DNA of 64,000 bases from Saprospiraceae bacterium (GCA_016710235.1 JADJLG010000001.1:1787501-1851500), one strand, 5' to 3'; numbered from the stretch's first letter, positions 9,167-18,640 are shown. Translations and numbers: made by a program. Notes: generated from the letters alone by a model not told the origin.

Positions 9167-10201
9167 TTAGAATCTTGGGCAGAAAACTTTAGGTTTTGGA
9201 TTCGGTTTTTTGACCACGATGCCAGTGTACATGATTCCCAATTCCACAGCTCCTACTCCTGAAGGTGACTGGCCTTGAGCCAATGAGCTGATGGTATGGT
9301 CATATCCAAGTTGAGCCCTTACTTTACCATAATCCATTCCAACCATCAGTTGCAGAGCATCTCCAAATCTGTAACCTAGTCCGGCATTGAGCCGAATGGC
9401 TTTTTCAGCATTGAGCAAATAAGAACCCATACACTGGGTAATCACTTCACTTGGCTTTGCTATGTTTCTAAACCAAAGCATCGGTTTGAGATTGATTTTT
9501 TCGTTCAATGGATATTCCAATCCTGCATTGGCTGTGATGAGAGGTTTTATTTTTGAATCTGACCCACCGGCTCCTGAAAACAGGCTGACTCTTGGCTGGT
9601 TCAGATGTCCAACAGAAACACCCAGACTTAACGGGAGTTTTTTTGCACCAAGTTTTGTGCTGAGGCTCAGTCCGGCAGAGATGTCACTATAACTCGTTTT
9701 TTGCTGTAATTTGCTATTGTCTCCTGAATTTGGGGTTGGGAGCAAATTTCCAGGGAATACAGCGTCTTGAGCGTCTTTTATATTGTGTGTCGCGCGTGCA
9801 TATTGAGCTCCTAAGGAGATGACCGTTCTGCGCATTTTGTCCAGAGCGAAGTGATAAGCGGCTGAGGCTGCTGTCTTCGTTGAGCCTAAACCAATCTCTC
9901 CGGATCGATCGTCAATGATGTTGAGACCAAGAGAAGTCCAGTCTTGCTTTCTCAGCGCGAATGGGAAAGTGACATCTGTGTACAACATTGGAGTCCTGTA
10001 TGCTGCACCTTTGATGGCAGTCCTGCCCTGGTCGCGGTAGATCCCGCCTATACGATAGGAACCGTTAAATGCACCTGTTTGCGCTGGATTTACATGAATC
10101 GGAGAAAAGTCATACTGTGTAAAGTGTATGTCTTGAGCTCCGGCAAATCCAATCAGCAAGAATCCTGCTAATGCAAATAAAAATTTGTTTATGGTCATCA
10201 T
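9167..10201 (-). CDS. PorP/SprF family T9SS outer-membrane protein
   Basis: A 344-residue outer-membrane beta-barrel of the PorP/SprF family, which works in type IX secretion and in anchoring secreted adhesins. After a signal peptide ending in FAGAQ comes the family signature IHFTQYDFSPIHVNPAQTGA, followed by YRIGGIYRDQ. The remainder shows alternating strands typical of a barrel and ends in CPRF. The start at 10201 (MMTINK) gives a clean signal peptide. The second methionine is equally possible. It is the first gene of an operon with the PorE-like gene. Confidence 0.92.
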   Translation of the reverse strand: MMTINKFLFALAGFLLIGFAGAQDIHFTQYDFSPIHVNPAQTGAFNGSYRIGGIYRDQGRTAIKGAAYRTPMLYTDVTFPFALRKQDWTSLGLNIIDDRSGEIGLGSTKTAASAAYHFALDKMRRTVISLGAQYARATHNIKDAQDAVFPGNLLPTPNSGDNSKLQQKTSYSDISAGLSLSTKLGAKKLPLSLGVSVGHLNQPRVSLFSGAGGSDSKIKPLITANAGLEYPLNEKINLKPMLWFRNIAKPSEVITQCMGSYLLNAEKAIRLNAGLGYRFGDALQLMVGMDYGKVRAQLGYDHTISSLAQGQSPSGVGAVELGIMYTGIVVKKPNPKPKVFCPRF

Positions 10202-10616
10202 CGATATTTGACTTTTAAAGGCGAAATATACAGTTTTTTCACATGTTGATTTTCTTCATTGTGAAGAATTAATAATATTGATTCTCATTTTAGAGTTTTG
10301 GTACTGAGATTTGAAAATTGAGATTGGTAATAGACTTATGGTAGGAATTTTTATCTAAATTCTGAGTTTCTAAGCTCAATTTGAGACCATTTCTGGATAA
10401 TTCCGGTGAATTGTTTTTGGCTGATCCTTGAAAGTAGTCCTTCTGATGTTCACTCACAGGGCGCATACCAAAATTGCGAAGTGAACCAACTCCCCGGACT
10501 GAACCAATTGAAACTCACACACTAGTTTGCAAGACAAAATGCGTGCCTGAATCCTATGAAGTAATGAATTTAATTCATCAGACGGAATTAACTTTGCAAA
10601 GAATCCTCATTTTAGC
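10202..10616. promoter_or_regulatory. divergent intergenic region with a -7 box for the FAD oxidoreductase
   Basis: It separates two divergent genes. TAACTTTG at 10589-10596 matches the Bacteroidota -7 consensus on the plus strand and lies 20 nt before the GTG at 10617. I found no matching -33 TTTG. On the minus strand I see only a weak box near 10225 for the PorP gene. Confidence 0.4.
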
Positions 10617-13499
10617 GTGCAAATAAGTAGATCATTGACCCAGCAATCTTTTTTTGACAAACTCCAACAAGCTTTAAAAGGCGAGCTTTATCATGACGAT
10701 TTGCATCGTTCCATCTATGCTACGGATGCCAGTAATTATCAGATAATGCCTGTGGCTGTTGTGATGCCAAAAGATGAAAATGACGTCATCAGATGCTTGC
10801 AATTTTGCCGGGAATACGGAGTTCCTTTATTGGGCAGAGGTGGAGGTACCAGTCTGGTGGGTCAGACTGTAGCCGAGGCTGTCGTATTGGATTTTACCAA
10901 GTATATGAATAATGTGGTAGAAGTCAATGCTGAAGAGTCTTGGGCGTGGGTACAAGCCGGGGTCGTCAGAGATGTGCTCAACGACAGTCTCAAGCCTGAT
11001 GGACTGCACTTTGCGCCTGATCCGGCTACCAGTAGCAGGGCTACCGTAGGTGGGATGATCGCCAATAATTCAAGCGGAACCAGGAGTATAATGTATGGAA
11101 AAACTTCAGATCATGTCCTGGAGTTGAGGGTACTACTGTCTGATGGCACCATTTGTCATTTCAAGGACTTGAGCAGCGAAGAAATGGAGTCTAAATGTGA
11201 ACAAAAGGATAGAGAAGGAAGCATATATAGAGGTATACTTCAACTTACCCGGCAATACGAAGCTCAAATCAAAGAAAGATTTCCAAAAATCATGCGTAGG
11301 GTAGGAGCATATGCATTGGACAATTTTGGACCTGAGCAGCACTGGAATATGAGCCAGATCCTGCTAGGCAGTGAAGGTACTCTGGGGATAATCCTGTCAG
11401 CAAAGATCAGATTAGTAGAAAATCCTATTGCCCAGGCATTGTGTGTGGTGCATTTTGAAGATTTCTTTGATTCCATCTCCCACATTGCGTATATCAATCG
11501 ATTTGGTCCAGCATCTGTTGAGTTGCTCGACAAATTGCTTGTGCAACGAAGCAGGGAAAATATCGAAACGAGAAGGTACTGTGATTTTGTAGAAGGAAAT
11601 CCGGGTGGTGTGCTCGTGGTGGAGTTCTATGGCGCGAATCTCGCTGAAGCTCAATCGAAAGCTCATTTTCTTGCCGATTCCCTGAGAACGGATAGGATCG
11701 CTTATGCCTGGCCTGTCCTTACTGAAAAATCTCAAATAGAAGCAGTTTTTACAATTAGGAAAAAAGGATTGGGTCTATTGATGGGTGTGAAAGGAAATCG
11801 GAAACCTATTGCATTTATTGAGGATGCGGCAGTGCCTGTAGAGCATCTCGCAGATTATATCCGTGAAGTGTATGAAGTATGTCACAAACATGGGACGGAG
11901 GTGGTAGCTTATGCCCATGCTAGTGTTGGACTCTTGCACGTCAAACCGCTGCTCGATCTCAGGGACAAGGGAGATATCGAGAGGATGAAAAGGATATCTG
12001 AAGATGTGCTCCAACTGGTGATCAAGTACAAGGGATCCTGGAGTGGCGAACATGGAGACGGGTTGGCCAGAAGCCCGTATAACAGGACTTTTTTTGGTGA
12101 TGATCTCATGGAGGCATTCGATAAAGTGAAGCGTCTTTTTGATCCACTGCACCTCTTGAATCCGGGTAAAATCGTAGATAGTCCACCCGTAGATCAGAAT
12201 TTGAGGTATGGCACTCAGTATCAAGATGCTGCCTACAAGAGTATGTTCCACTTCAGGGACGAAGGGGGATTTGCAGATAGCGTTCATCTTTGTAACGGAG
12301 TCGGAGAATGTCGCAAGCAGAATGGTGGAAGTATGTGTCCCAGTTTTCGAGCGACAAAGGAAGAAAAAGACAGTACCCGAGGTCGTGCCAATGCTCTGCG
12401 CATGGCTTTGAGCGGCCAACTCGATCGCGAAGGATTAAACAGCCCGGCACTGGCAGATGCTTTGGACCTCTGCCTGTCTTGCAAAGCTTGCAAATCAGAA
12501 TGTCCCAGTAACGTTGATATGTCGAAGTTGAAATCGGAAGTTCTTCATCACCGAAACCGACAAAATGGTTTGAATTTTAAGTCAAAATTGATTCGGAACC
12601 AAAACCAAATTGGATCAATGTTTACAGGGGCATTGGCTCCAATGGTCAACACAGTGATGAGGACAAGACTGTTCAGATACTTGTTGGAGAAGATTAGTGG
12701 TTTGGATCGAAGACGTGTTTTGCCATTGTACAGGACTGATCGTTTTACATTCACTAATCCAAGAGAACCAGGTCCAAAGGCGGTAGTTCTTTACGCAGAT
12801 ACCTATATGAGACTACATGAACCCAATATTGGTTATAAAGCGAAGAAAGTATTGGAGCATTTGGGGTATCAGGTTTTTGTAGTGGATAAAGGTTGTTGCC
12901 AGAGACCTGCAATATCCAAGGGATTGCTTGATGTAGCAAAGCAAAAGGGGGAAGCTACTTTCGAAATTTTCGAAAAATATTTCAATAAAGATATACCCGT
13001 TCTTATCTGTGAGCCTTCATGTGCCAGTGCATTCAGAGATGATTTACCGGATTTAATTGATGATGAAAAATGGGGACAAATGGTGCAAAATCATGTGTTT
13101 CTTCTCGAAGATTTTCTGGTGAAGGAGGCAGCTGAGGGAAAAATTGCTTTGAACAGTTTGATAACTAAGGGAGAATATTTATTGCATGCACATTGTCATC
13201 AAAAGTCGATGTTTACGAGCAAGGCAATCCACAAGATTTTTGGGGCATCCGAAGGAGTAGTACTGCGCGAAATAGAAAGCGGTTGTTGTGGAATGGCTGG
13301 TTCGTTCGGATATGAAAAAGAGCATTATGAACTTTCCCGGAGAATTGCCGAAACAGCTTTATTACCTGCATTGGAAAACGCAGGGAAAGATGAAATTTTT
13401 GTCGCTACGGGTTTTTCGTGCAGACATCAGATACATGATTTTGGCCCAAGAGAATCCCGTCATTGGCTGGAATGTTGTAAGGACTTTGAGAGCAAATAA
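10617..13499 (+). CDS. FAD-binding and Fe-S-binding oxidoreductase (D-lactate/glycolate dehydrogenase type)
   Basis: A 960-residue fusion of a flavoprotein with an iron-sulfur and CCG module, as in respiratory D-2-hydroxyacid dehydrogenases that pass electrons to the quinone pool. Residues about 40-190 are the FAD-binding PCMH domain (PLLGRGGGTSLVGQ). Residues about 260-535 are the FAD-oxidase C-terminal domain (SGEHGDGLARSPYN). Two ferredoxin-like cysteine clusters follow, around 565-640 (CxxCxxxCP in CLSCKACKSECPSN). The C-terminal third has two CCG motifs (KGCCQRP, SGCCGMAGSFGYEKEH) typical of GlpC/LldE. The start is GTG; with a -7 box 20 nt upstream it is plausible. The substrate cannot be fixed from sequence. 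It stands alone and is convergent with the thiolase gene. Confidence 0.88.
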   Translation: MQISRSLTQQSFFDKLQQALKGELYHDDLHRSIYATDASNYQIMPVAVVMPKDENDVIRCLQFCREYGVPLLGRGGGTSLVGQTVAEAVVLDFTKYMNNVVEVNAEESWAWVQAGVVRDVLNDSLKPDGLHFAPDPATSSRATVGGMIANNSSGTRSIMYGKTSDHVLELRVLLSDGTICHFKDLSSEEMESKCEQKDREGSIYRGILQLTRQYEAQIKERFPKIMRRVGAYALDNFGPEQHWNMSQILLGSEGTLGIILSAKIRLVENPIAQALCVVHFEDFFDSISHIAYINRFGPASVELLDKLLVQRSRENIETRRYCDFVEGNPGGVLVVEFYGANLAEAQSKAHFLADSLRTDRIAYAWPVLTEKSQIEAVFTIRKKGLGLLMGVKGNRKPIAFIEDAAVPVEHLADYIREVYEVCHKHGTEVVAYAHASVGLLHVKPLLDLRDKGDIERMKRISEDVLQLVIKYKGSWSGEHGDGLARSPYNRTFFGDDLMEAFDKVKRLFDPLHLLNPGKIVDSPPVDQNLRYGTQYQDAAYKSMFHFRDEGGFADSVHLCNGVGECRKQNGGSMCPSFRATKEEKDSTRGRANALRMALSGQLDREGLNSPALADALDLCLSCKACKSECPSNVDMSKLKSEVLHHRNRQNGLNFKSKLIRNQNQIGSMFTGALAPMVNTVMRTRLFRYLLEKISGLDRRRVLPLYRTDRFTFTNPREPGPKAVVLYADTYMRLHEPNIGYKAKKVLEHLGYQVFVVDKGCCQRPAISKGLLDVAKQKGEATFEIFEKYFNKDIPVLICEPSCASAFRDDLPDLIDDEKWGQMVQNHVFLLEDFLVKEAAEGKIALNSLITKGEYLLHAHCHQKSMFTSKAIHKIFGASEGVVLREIESGCCGMAGSFGYEKEHYELSRRIAETALLPALENAGKDEIFVATGFSCRHQIHDFGPRESRHWLECCKDFESK

Positions 13500-13582
13500 T
13501 TCTTGGTTGTAGAGCTTTAATTTGCCCATAGAAAGAATGAGCGAAACCGGGTTGTGTAAATTTATTGCGAGAGCCTGATACT

Positions 13583-14803
13583 CTAAGAAAAATTAGCATT
13601 TTTTAGGACCACAGCGTATCCTTGTCCCACGCCTATACACATCGTGACAAGAGCGTATTTTGCGTTTCTGCGTCTGAGTTCCAATGCTGCGGTATAGATG
13701 ATGCGACTGCCGGTCATTCCCAAGGGGTGACCTATGGCTATAGCACCACCGTTGACATTTACTCTGGAATCACGGTCATCGATGTGAAGACTTCTGAGGC
13801 AAGCCAAGACCTGTGAGGCAAAAGCTTCATTGATCTCTATCAGATTCATATCATCGAGGTTCAAGCCAGCTCTTGACAGAGCCAACAGTGAAGCAGTGAC
13901 AGGTCCGATCCCCATGATGCGAGGTTCAACACCTGACACCCCGGAAGAAATTATCTCTGCCAATGGCTGAAGCGAAAGATTTTCCACTGCTGATGAAGAA
14001 GCTATCAGCAACGCTGCTGCACCATCGTTGAGACCTGATGAGTTGCCTGCCGTGACACTACCTTGAGGATCGAAAGCAGGTCTCAGTTTCGAAAGTACAT
14101 CCATACTCGTCTCCGGTTTAGGAAATTCGTCCGATGTGACCATTTGTTTTCCATGTTTTCCCAATGAAATTTCGACAGGGATGATTTCATCATCAAACAC
14201 CGATTTGGCTAAAGCAGTGGCATACTTTTCCTGAGACCACAGTGCGAATTGGTCCTGATCTTCTCTGCTAATTTTGAAATCCCTGGCGAGATTTTCTGCT
14301 GTCTGGCCCATACTTTCACATCCGTAGACGGCTTCTAGTTTTGGGTTTATAAATCTCCATCCAAAAGAGCTGTCATACATTTTGGCGTCGCGGCCATATG
14401 GGCTGGAGGTCTTGGAAATCACCCATGGTCCTCTGGTCATGCTTTCTACTCCTCCGGCAATAAAAAGGTGACCTTCATCTGCACAGATAGCTCGTCTTGC
14501 CTGTACGACAGCGGACATTCCTGAAGCACAGAGCCTATTGACAGTCTCTGCGGGAACATTGACAGGGATTCCGGCAATAAGGGCAGCCATTCGGGCTACA
14601 TTCCTATTGTCTTCTCCAGCTTGATTGGCGCATCCGATGATGATATCATCCAGATTGGCGGGTGAGATTGCTGGCTGGCGTAGGAGCAGTTTCCTGAAGC
14701 TTTCTGCGAGTAAATCATCTGGTCTTACGGAGGCAAGAACTCCTCCTATGGCGCCAATTGGGGTTCTGGCACCATCGATTACAAAAGCTTTGTCAGCAGC
14801 CAT
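13583..14803 (-). CDS. acetyl-CoA acyltransferase (thiolase), 3-oxoadipyl-CoA thiolase-like
   Basis: A 406-residue cytoplasmic thiolase catalysing thiolytic cleavage of a 3-oxoacyl-CoA. The acyl-accepting cysteine is Cys92 in NRLCASGMSAV, the catalytic histidine His359 in AIGHPLGMTG, and the second cysteine Cys389 in MCIGVGQGYA. GEDNRNVARMAAL and VNRLCASG resemble PcaF/PaaJ enzymes, which act on 3-oxoadipyl-CoA, but FadA-type specificity is not excluded. It lies 53 nt downstream of the paaI-like thioesterase gene on the same strand, which suggests aromatic (phenylacetate) or fatty-acid catabolism. No other paa genes are visible here. Confidence 0.9.
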   Translation of the reverse strand: MAADKAFVIDGARTPIGAIGGVLASVRPDDLLAESFRKLLLRQPAISPANLDDIIIGCANQAGEDNRNVARMAALIAGIPVNVPAETVNRLCASGMSAVVQARRAICADEGHLFIAGGVESMTRGPWVISKTSSPYGRDAKMYDSSFGWRFINPKLEAVYGCESMGQTAENLARDFKISREDQDQFALWSQEKYATALAKSVFDDEIIPVEISLGKHGKQMVTSDEFPKPETSMDVLSKLRPAFDPQGSVTAGNSSGLNDGAAALLIASSSAVENLSLQPLAEIISSGVSGVEPRIMGIGPVTASLLALSRAGLNLDDMNLIEINEAFASQVLACLRSLHIDDRDSRVNVNGGAIAIGHPLGMTGSRIIYTAALELRRRNAKYALVTMCIGVGQGYAVVLKNANFS

Positions 14804-14856
14804 GGTTTTGAAATTATGATGATAGAATAAAATGCGAAAATAGGCTCAAGGTTCAT

Positions 14857-15297
14857 CTATTTGGGGGAGTGAGGCGAGCCGAAATCGAAATGGGTCTGTG
14901 AAGTCCGATAGCACACTCCTTTGAATATGGCAACAATTTCATCAGATTGGTTTCTGGCAATGACTTCATAATTTCCAATTTTATTGGATTGGGAGACCAT
15001 TTTTGCTTCAGCGGTGATTTTATCTCCCTGATGAATAGGTTTGGTATGGCTGATGTTTGTTTCTATGGAGACGCTTATACGGTTGTGGCTGTTGCAGCAG
15101 AATGCAAAAGCGCTGTCACACAATGAATAGACGATGCCCCCATGAGCGATTCCAAAGCCATTGAGCATTTCAGGACGGATGCTCATTTTAAGAATGCAAT
15201 GAGACTCTTCAGCCAGCACACAGGATATACCCAGCCACTCACTAAATCCATCTTTGGAGTACATTTTTTGGAAAACGGAATATGCCAGTGAGTCCAT
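14857..15297 (-). CDS. paaI: PaaI family hotdog thioesterase
   Basis: A 146-residue hotdog-fold acyl-CoA thioesterase. The PaaI signature is clear: LNGFGIAHGGIVYSLCDSAF, with His52-Gly53-Gly54 and the catalytic Asp61, followed by AFCCNSHN. PaaI hydrolyses hydroxyphenylacetyl-CoA-type thioesters, relieving CoA trapping in the phenylacetate pathway. The next gene in the same transcript is a PaaJ-like thiolase, which supports this. A -7 box lies just upstream. Confidence 0.85.
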   Translation of the reverse strand: MDSLAYSVFQKMYSKDGFSEWLGISCVLAEESHCILKMSIRPEMLNGFGIAHGGIVYSLCDSAFAFCCNSHNRISVSIETNISHTKPIHQGDKITAEAKMVSQSNKIGNYEVIARNQSDEIVAIFKGVCYRTSQTHFDFGSPHSPK

Positions 15298-15561
15298 GAT
15301 TTCTATTTGAGATCAAAAGTAATGAGAAAGAGACAGAATGAGGGAGTGGGCCGAAGGTATAAACAAAGATATGATCGTAGATTGTTAAGAAACAAGAAAG
15401 CTTGCCCAAAAGCTGAAGACAGATACGGTAGGTTGGAGTTTATAGGATGGGGTTCAAAGTTGGGTATTTCACTACAGAGCTGTTTTTCTGGGGTTAAAAG
15501 AATAAGCTGCCGGCGCTCCTTAATCCTCAAATTAATAAATGCATAACTTTATGCTAAATCA
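15298..15561. other. boundary between core genes and the rhs island
   Basis: Apart from the -7 box, I see no gene here. Conserved metabolic genes end at 15297, and degraded rhs material begins at about 15600. Confidence 0.4.
15314..15321 (-). promoter_or_regulatory. putative -7 box for the paaI-thiolase operon
   Basis: On the minus strand the sequence reads TACTTTTG, matching TAnnTTTG, and ends 16 nt before the start codon at 15297. No -33 TTTG is seen at the expected distance. Confidence 0.38.
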
Positions 15562-16374
15562 ATGAACACATTATTCTCAGAAAAAGGAACGGCAGTCTAC
15601 CTGGTTCGCTTCACGAGCAAGGAGCTTGACCCATTGAGTGGCTTGTATGACTTTGGAACGCGCTACTACTATCCGAGGTTGAGTGTGTGGTTTGGTGTAG
15701 ATTCGCGTGCAGATAAATATCCAGCGTGGAATCCATTTAATTATACTCTTAATAACCCAATCAAATTAATAGATCTTGATGGAAGAGGGCTTGGCGATCC
15801 AAACGGTCCCTACCCTACAGTTGCAGTTATGCTTTATGAAGAAGTTGTAGGAGCAAGCAATGCAATTTATAACACTATGGCTAAAGTTGCTGAAGCATTA
15901 GGTTATGGTGAGCCTGGAATCAATTCTAGAAAAGAAATTCAATATGATGATAATGGAAACATTTTAGGAAATGAAATAGTAAACAAGCCTGAAGGCACAT
16001 GGGGTGATGCAATTAAAGAAACAGCATTAGATGCTTTGTCTATTTCGGCAATAACTCCAGGTGGTAAAGCAATTACAGGTTCAGTCTTGGCTGCAAAAGT
16101 TCCTGTTAAAACAACTATGGTATCGTTTATTAAAAAAATAGGTGACACAGGTGAAAAAATTACCACGCACTTACCTGAAGGATATCAATTAACAAAACTC
16201 AAATCATCAGGACAAAAAGTATACTCAAATGGGAAGAATTGGATTACCCCAGATATTACATCTCATAAATGAGGTATTTGGAAAATGTTTGATAAAGAGT
16301 CAAAGGTAGGTTCCACTCTTAAACAAGACAGATTGGGAACGTTTGATGCTAACTTAAATAAAATCGCCGACTAA
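15562..16374 (+). pseudogene. displaced rhs end with an Ntox21-like toxin tip, cut by a nonsense codon
   Basis: The open reading frame runs from 15562 to 16272 (236 codons). It begins inside the conserved rhs core, with ELDPLSGLYDFGTRYY and LSVWFGVD at residues about 18-48 (a diverged copy of the core near 24.7 kb). It then diverges into a unique tip ending YSNGKNWITPDITSHK. The TGA at 16270-16272 is followed in the same frame by 33 further codons, reading GIWKMFDK...RLGTFDANLNKIAD, with a natural TAA at 16372-16374. That tail matches what I recall of the Ntox21-type toxin C-terminus (GGxWKMxD, GTYDxxLNxIGD). The simplest reading is GGA changed to TGA, which removes the end of the toxin domain. 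The immunity candidate starts 2 nt after the natural stop. The N-terminal rhs body and secretion signal are absent. Confidence 0.75.
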
Positions 16375-16376
16375 TT

Positions 16377-16697
16377 ATGTTGGAATTAAAAGATGTTATA
16401 AAAAGTGATAGATGGATTTTGACTTCATTTGAAGTCATGAAGTATAATCCTATATTTCGAAATGTAAAAGGGGAATATTTAAAAGATGAATGGACTGGAT
16501 ATTATATTGGTGATAAATTTGATGGTAAGGTATTGACTTATAGTGAATATAAGCAGACAGAAGATAAATATATAGAAGCAATTGCGTACCTTTTTGGATA
16601 TTACAAGTGCGATAAAATCCAATTTATCTCAGAAAGATTTTTTTTAGATGATGAAGAAATAAAAATACTAGATTCCATAAATAAGTGCGACAGTTAA
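16377..16697 (+). CDS. putative cytoplasmic immunity protein, 3' end formed by IS sequence
   Basis: A 106-residue acidic protein with no signal peptide or membrane segment. I do not recognise the family. Its ATG lies 2 nt after the natural stop of the preceding rhs toxin tip, the usual place for a cognate immunity gene. A cytoplasmic immunity protein fits an RNase-like tip. The last eight or so codons overlap the left inverted repeat of the IS30-family element (16671-16692), so the present C-terminus (SINKCDS) probably comes from the insertion and the original end is lost. Function is inferred from position only. Confidence 0.6.
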   Translation: MLELKDVIKSDRWILTSFEVMKYNPIFRNVKGEYLKDEWTGYYIGDKFDGKVLTYSEYKQTEDKYIEAIAYLFGYYKCDKIQFISERFFLDDEEIKILDSINKCDS

Positions 16698-17740
16698 TAA
16701 AACATTCTTTTGGAGAAAGACCTATTATAAAAATAGGTACTTTCCCCTCAAGATTTTTAACTGTACACAAATGTATAAACAAATCACCTACCCTCAAAGG
16801 GTATTAATTGAACAATTTAAAAGGCAAGGAATGAGCATTATTCAGATTGCTGTGGAATTAGGATATCATAGAAGCACTATATATCGGGAACTCGATAGAA
16901 ACTCTTCACCTGGTTCATACAAGTTATATGGAAGCGCAAGAGCTCAGGATCGGAGTGAACAGAGAGCACAAGGAAAGGGAAGGAAGAATAAAATTACAAG
17001 CGATCTTAAAAGCAAAGTGGATCAATTACTTAAAATCAAGTGGAGCCCAGAGCAAATCGAAGGTCGAGCGAATATTGATAAGTATGAAAGGGTTAGTAAA
17101 GAGTGCATATATCAATATGTATATGAAGATAAAAGGAAAGGAGGTGATCTATGGAGTAATTTAAGACATTCCCACAGAAGTAGGCGAAGACGCAAAAATA
17201 CCTATAAACAAAGGGGAATTATCAAAAACAGAGTATGTATTGAAGATAGACCAAAGATTGTTGAATCGCAAAAAGGTATGGAGATTGGGAAGGAGATACT
17301 ATAGTAGGAAAGAATCATAAGTCCCAAATTGCCAGTATGGTGGAAAGAAAATCCTTGTTTGTCAAGATCATTAAGCTGGAGTCCAAAGAAGCTAAATTCA
17401 CAGCCAAAACAATCAGTTGCAAATTGAAAAATATAAAAACTTATGCCATACAATTACATTAGACAATGGAAAAGAAAATGCAGATCATCAAACATTGGCA
17501 AAAGCATTGAATACTAAGATATACTTTGCTCATCCATATTCCGCTTATGAAAGAGGTTGCAATGAAAATATCAATGGTTTAATACGACAATACTTGCCAA
17601 AAAAATCAGACTTTTCCATGCTCAAGCAAACTGACTTGGATCGAATTGAATCCCAAATAAATAATCGACCAAGAAAAAAATTAGGCTACAAAACACCAAA
17701 TGAAGTATTTTTGAACCTTGTCGCACTTAAATGTTGAATT
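16671..17740 (+). mobile_element. IS30-family insertion sequence, decayed
   Basis: The element is bounded by an imperfect inverted repeat. The left arm, at 16671-16692, ends in TAAGTGCGACA. The right arm, near 17718-17740, holds the reverse complement TGTCGCACTTA, and 17 of 24 aligned positions match. As in other IS30 elements the right repeat overlaps the 3' end of the transposase gene. The length is about 1.07 kb. The left end lies inside the immunity gene. I could not define a target-site duplication. Confidence 0.65.
16771..17737 (+). pseudogene. IS30-family transposase with two frameshifts
   Basis: The N-terminal helix-turn-helix (GYHRSTIYRELDRN) and the IS30 motif WSPEQIEGR are intact in the first frame (16771-17304). 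The frame then breaks at an A5 run at 17270-17274. Adding one base restores GDWEGDTIVGKNHKSQIA, which holds the first catalytic Asp. A second one-base loss near 17445-17447 moves into the third frame (about 17417-17737), with LDNGKEN and YERGCNENINGLIRQY, which hold the second Asp and the Glu. All three DDE residues survive, but no single frame encodes them, so the transposase is inactive unless frameshifted. Confidence 0.88.
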
Positions 17741-18003
17741 CAGCAATTATTCGGGACGATAAGTTAGAATTATTTTATCAATTGTTAAAAAAGAGGCGAA
17801 TTTTAAATATTGAAGAAGTAGAAAAAGCTTCAAGATTAATTTTGAGAGGTGCTATCCAAGGAAGATTTTATTCAAAGAAAAATAAAGATATTTTCCTGCG
17901 ATTCGGATATGATTATTATATGTATTTCAATTGCCTTGACCCTGATAAAGATAAAATCAGAAGTTACATAGAAAAAAATATAGGTCTCTTTACGCACAGA
18001 TAA
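17731..18003 (+). CDS. hypothetical protein or 3' fragment next to the IS
   Basis: A 90-codon frame whose first ATG lies within the right inverted repeat of the IS. It encodes a charged, soluble, mostly helical sequence ending GLFTHR, with no recognised domain. The upstream part of the original gene was probably separated or removed by the IS insertion. It may be a remnant of a second immunity gene in the toxin module, but this is a guess from position. Confidence 0.4.
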   Translation: MLNSAIIRDDKLELFYQLLKKRRILNIEEVEKASRLILRGAIQGRFYSKKNKDIFLRFGYDYYMYFNCLDPDKDKIRSYIEKNIGLFTHR

Positions 18004-18015
18004 ATATTACCCTTT

Positions 18016-18044
18016 GCTAGCGCAAGTCTTAGACTTGTGTTAGC
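18016..18044. repeat. palindromic repeat between convergent genes, copy 1
   Basis: GCTAGCGCAAGTC (18016-18028) and GACTTGTGTTAGC (18032-18044) form a 13-bp stem with two G-T pairs and a 3-nt loop. A relative sits at 28104-28129. Both copies lie between convergent genes, so they may act as bidirectional terminators or be REP-like elements. Confidence 0.6.
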
Positions 18045-18060
18045 AAGAACTTACTAAACC

Positions 18061-18444
18061 TTACTTACTATACGCCGTACTATTCTTGTAATCTCGCAGA
18101 TAAGCATCAAGGACATTAAAGAGTTCACCTTGTTTTTGAGAAGGGAGCTTTGCGATATCTTCAATGCGGTTGAGGATGTTTTTATCCTTAACAAGGATAG
18201 AAGAATTACCGACTAAGAAATCTAGACTTACTTCAAGAGCCTCAGCAATTTTGCTTGCGATCTCAATAGAGGGCATCATATCACCTCTTTCATAACGTCC
18301 TACAATAGGTCCAGAAGTTCCTATCTTCTCAGCCAGTTTTTTTCTGGTGAAGCCTTGAACTTTTCTACATTCTGTGGATTCCTTTTCCGGAAATTGACAA
18401 TTCAATACTGTATTCTGGTAAAAGTATTTTAAAGCTATGTCCAT
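18061..18444 (-). CDS. XRE-family helix-turn-helix regulator
   Basis: A 127-residue DNA-binding protein. The HTH spans residues about 32-80 (FTRKKLAEKIGTSGPIVGRY, MMPSIEIASKIAEALEVSLDFL), as in Cro/CI-type repressors. The C-terminal part, which contains LPSQKQGELFNVLDAYLRDY, resembles Bacteroidota XRE regulators that accompany toxin-antitoxin genes. The first 28 residues (MDIALKYFYQNT...) are unusual. They are encoded by the 190-bp direct repeat and are shared with the protein at 29187-29492, while a normal XRE protein would begin shortly before RKVQGFT. No other ATG is available. No partner toxin gene is adjacent. Confidence 0.8.
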   Translation of the reverse strand: MDIALKYFYQNTVLNCQFPEKESTECRKVQGFTRKKLAEKIGTSGPIVGRYERGDMMPSIEIASKIAEALEVSLDFLVGNSSILVKDKNILNRIEDIAKLPSQKQGELFNVLDAYLRDYKNSTAYSK

Positions 18445-18549
18445 AATCTTCAGAATGGATAAAAACTAACCCACATTGTTCAGTGTCCCATGTAATAATT
18501 GATCTTTATTCAGCAGGAATTTATTATCTTTACTATGATGATGCGGGAG
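18360..18549. repeat. 190-bp direct repeat R1
   Basis: The first of three copies (the others at 26565-26753 and 29408-29597). On the minus strand it encodes the leader of an XRE protein. On the plus strand it ends with TTATCTTTACT and a start codon. In copies 2 and 3 the rhs core follows directly. Here it is followed by diverged sequence and then by the LRR gene. Confidence 0.85.
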
Positions 18550-18640
18550 TCAGAACACCTTAAGGAGAGTATCGCTGAGCGGGAGACAACTGAAAATACA
18601 ACCAAGTAGCGAGAGGAAGGAAATGGCAGGATCCGAAGAT

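Noticed and set aside
17265..17450. Programmed frameshifting in the IS30 transposase
   Set aside because: IS30 transposases are normally made from one frame. Two separate one-base losses, one of them not at a slippery run, point to decay.
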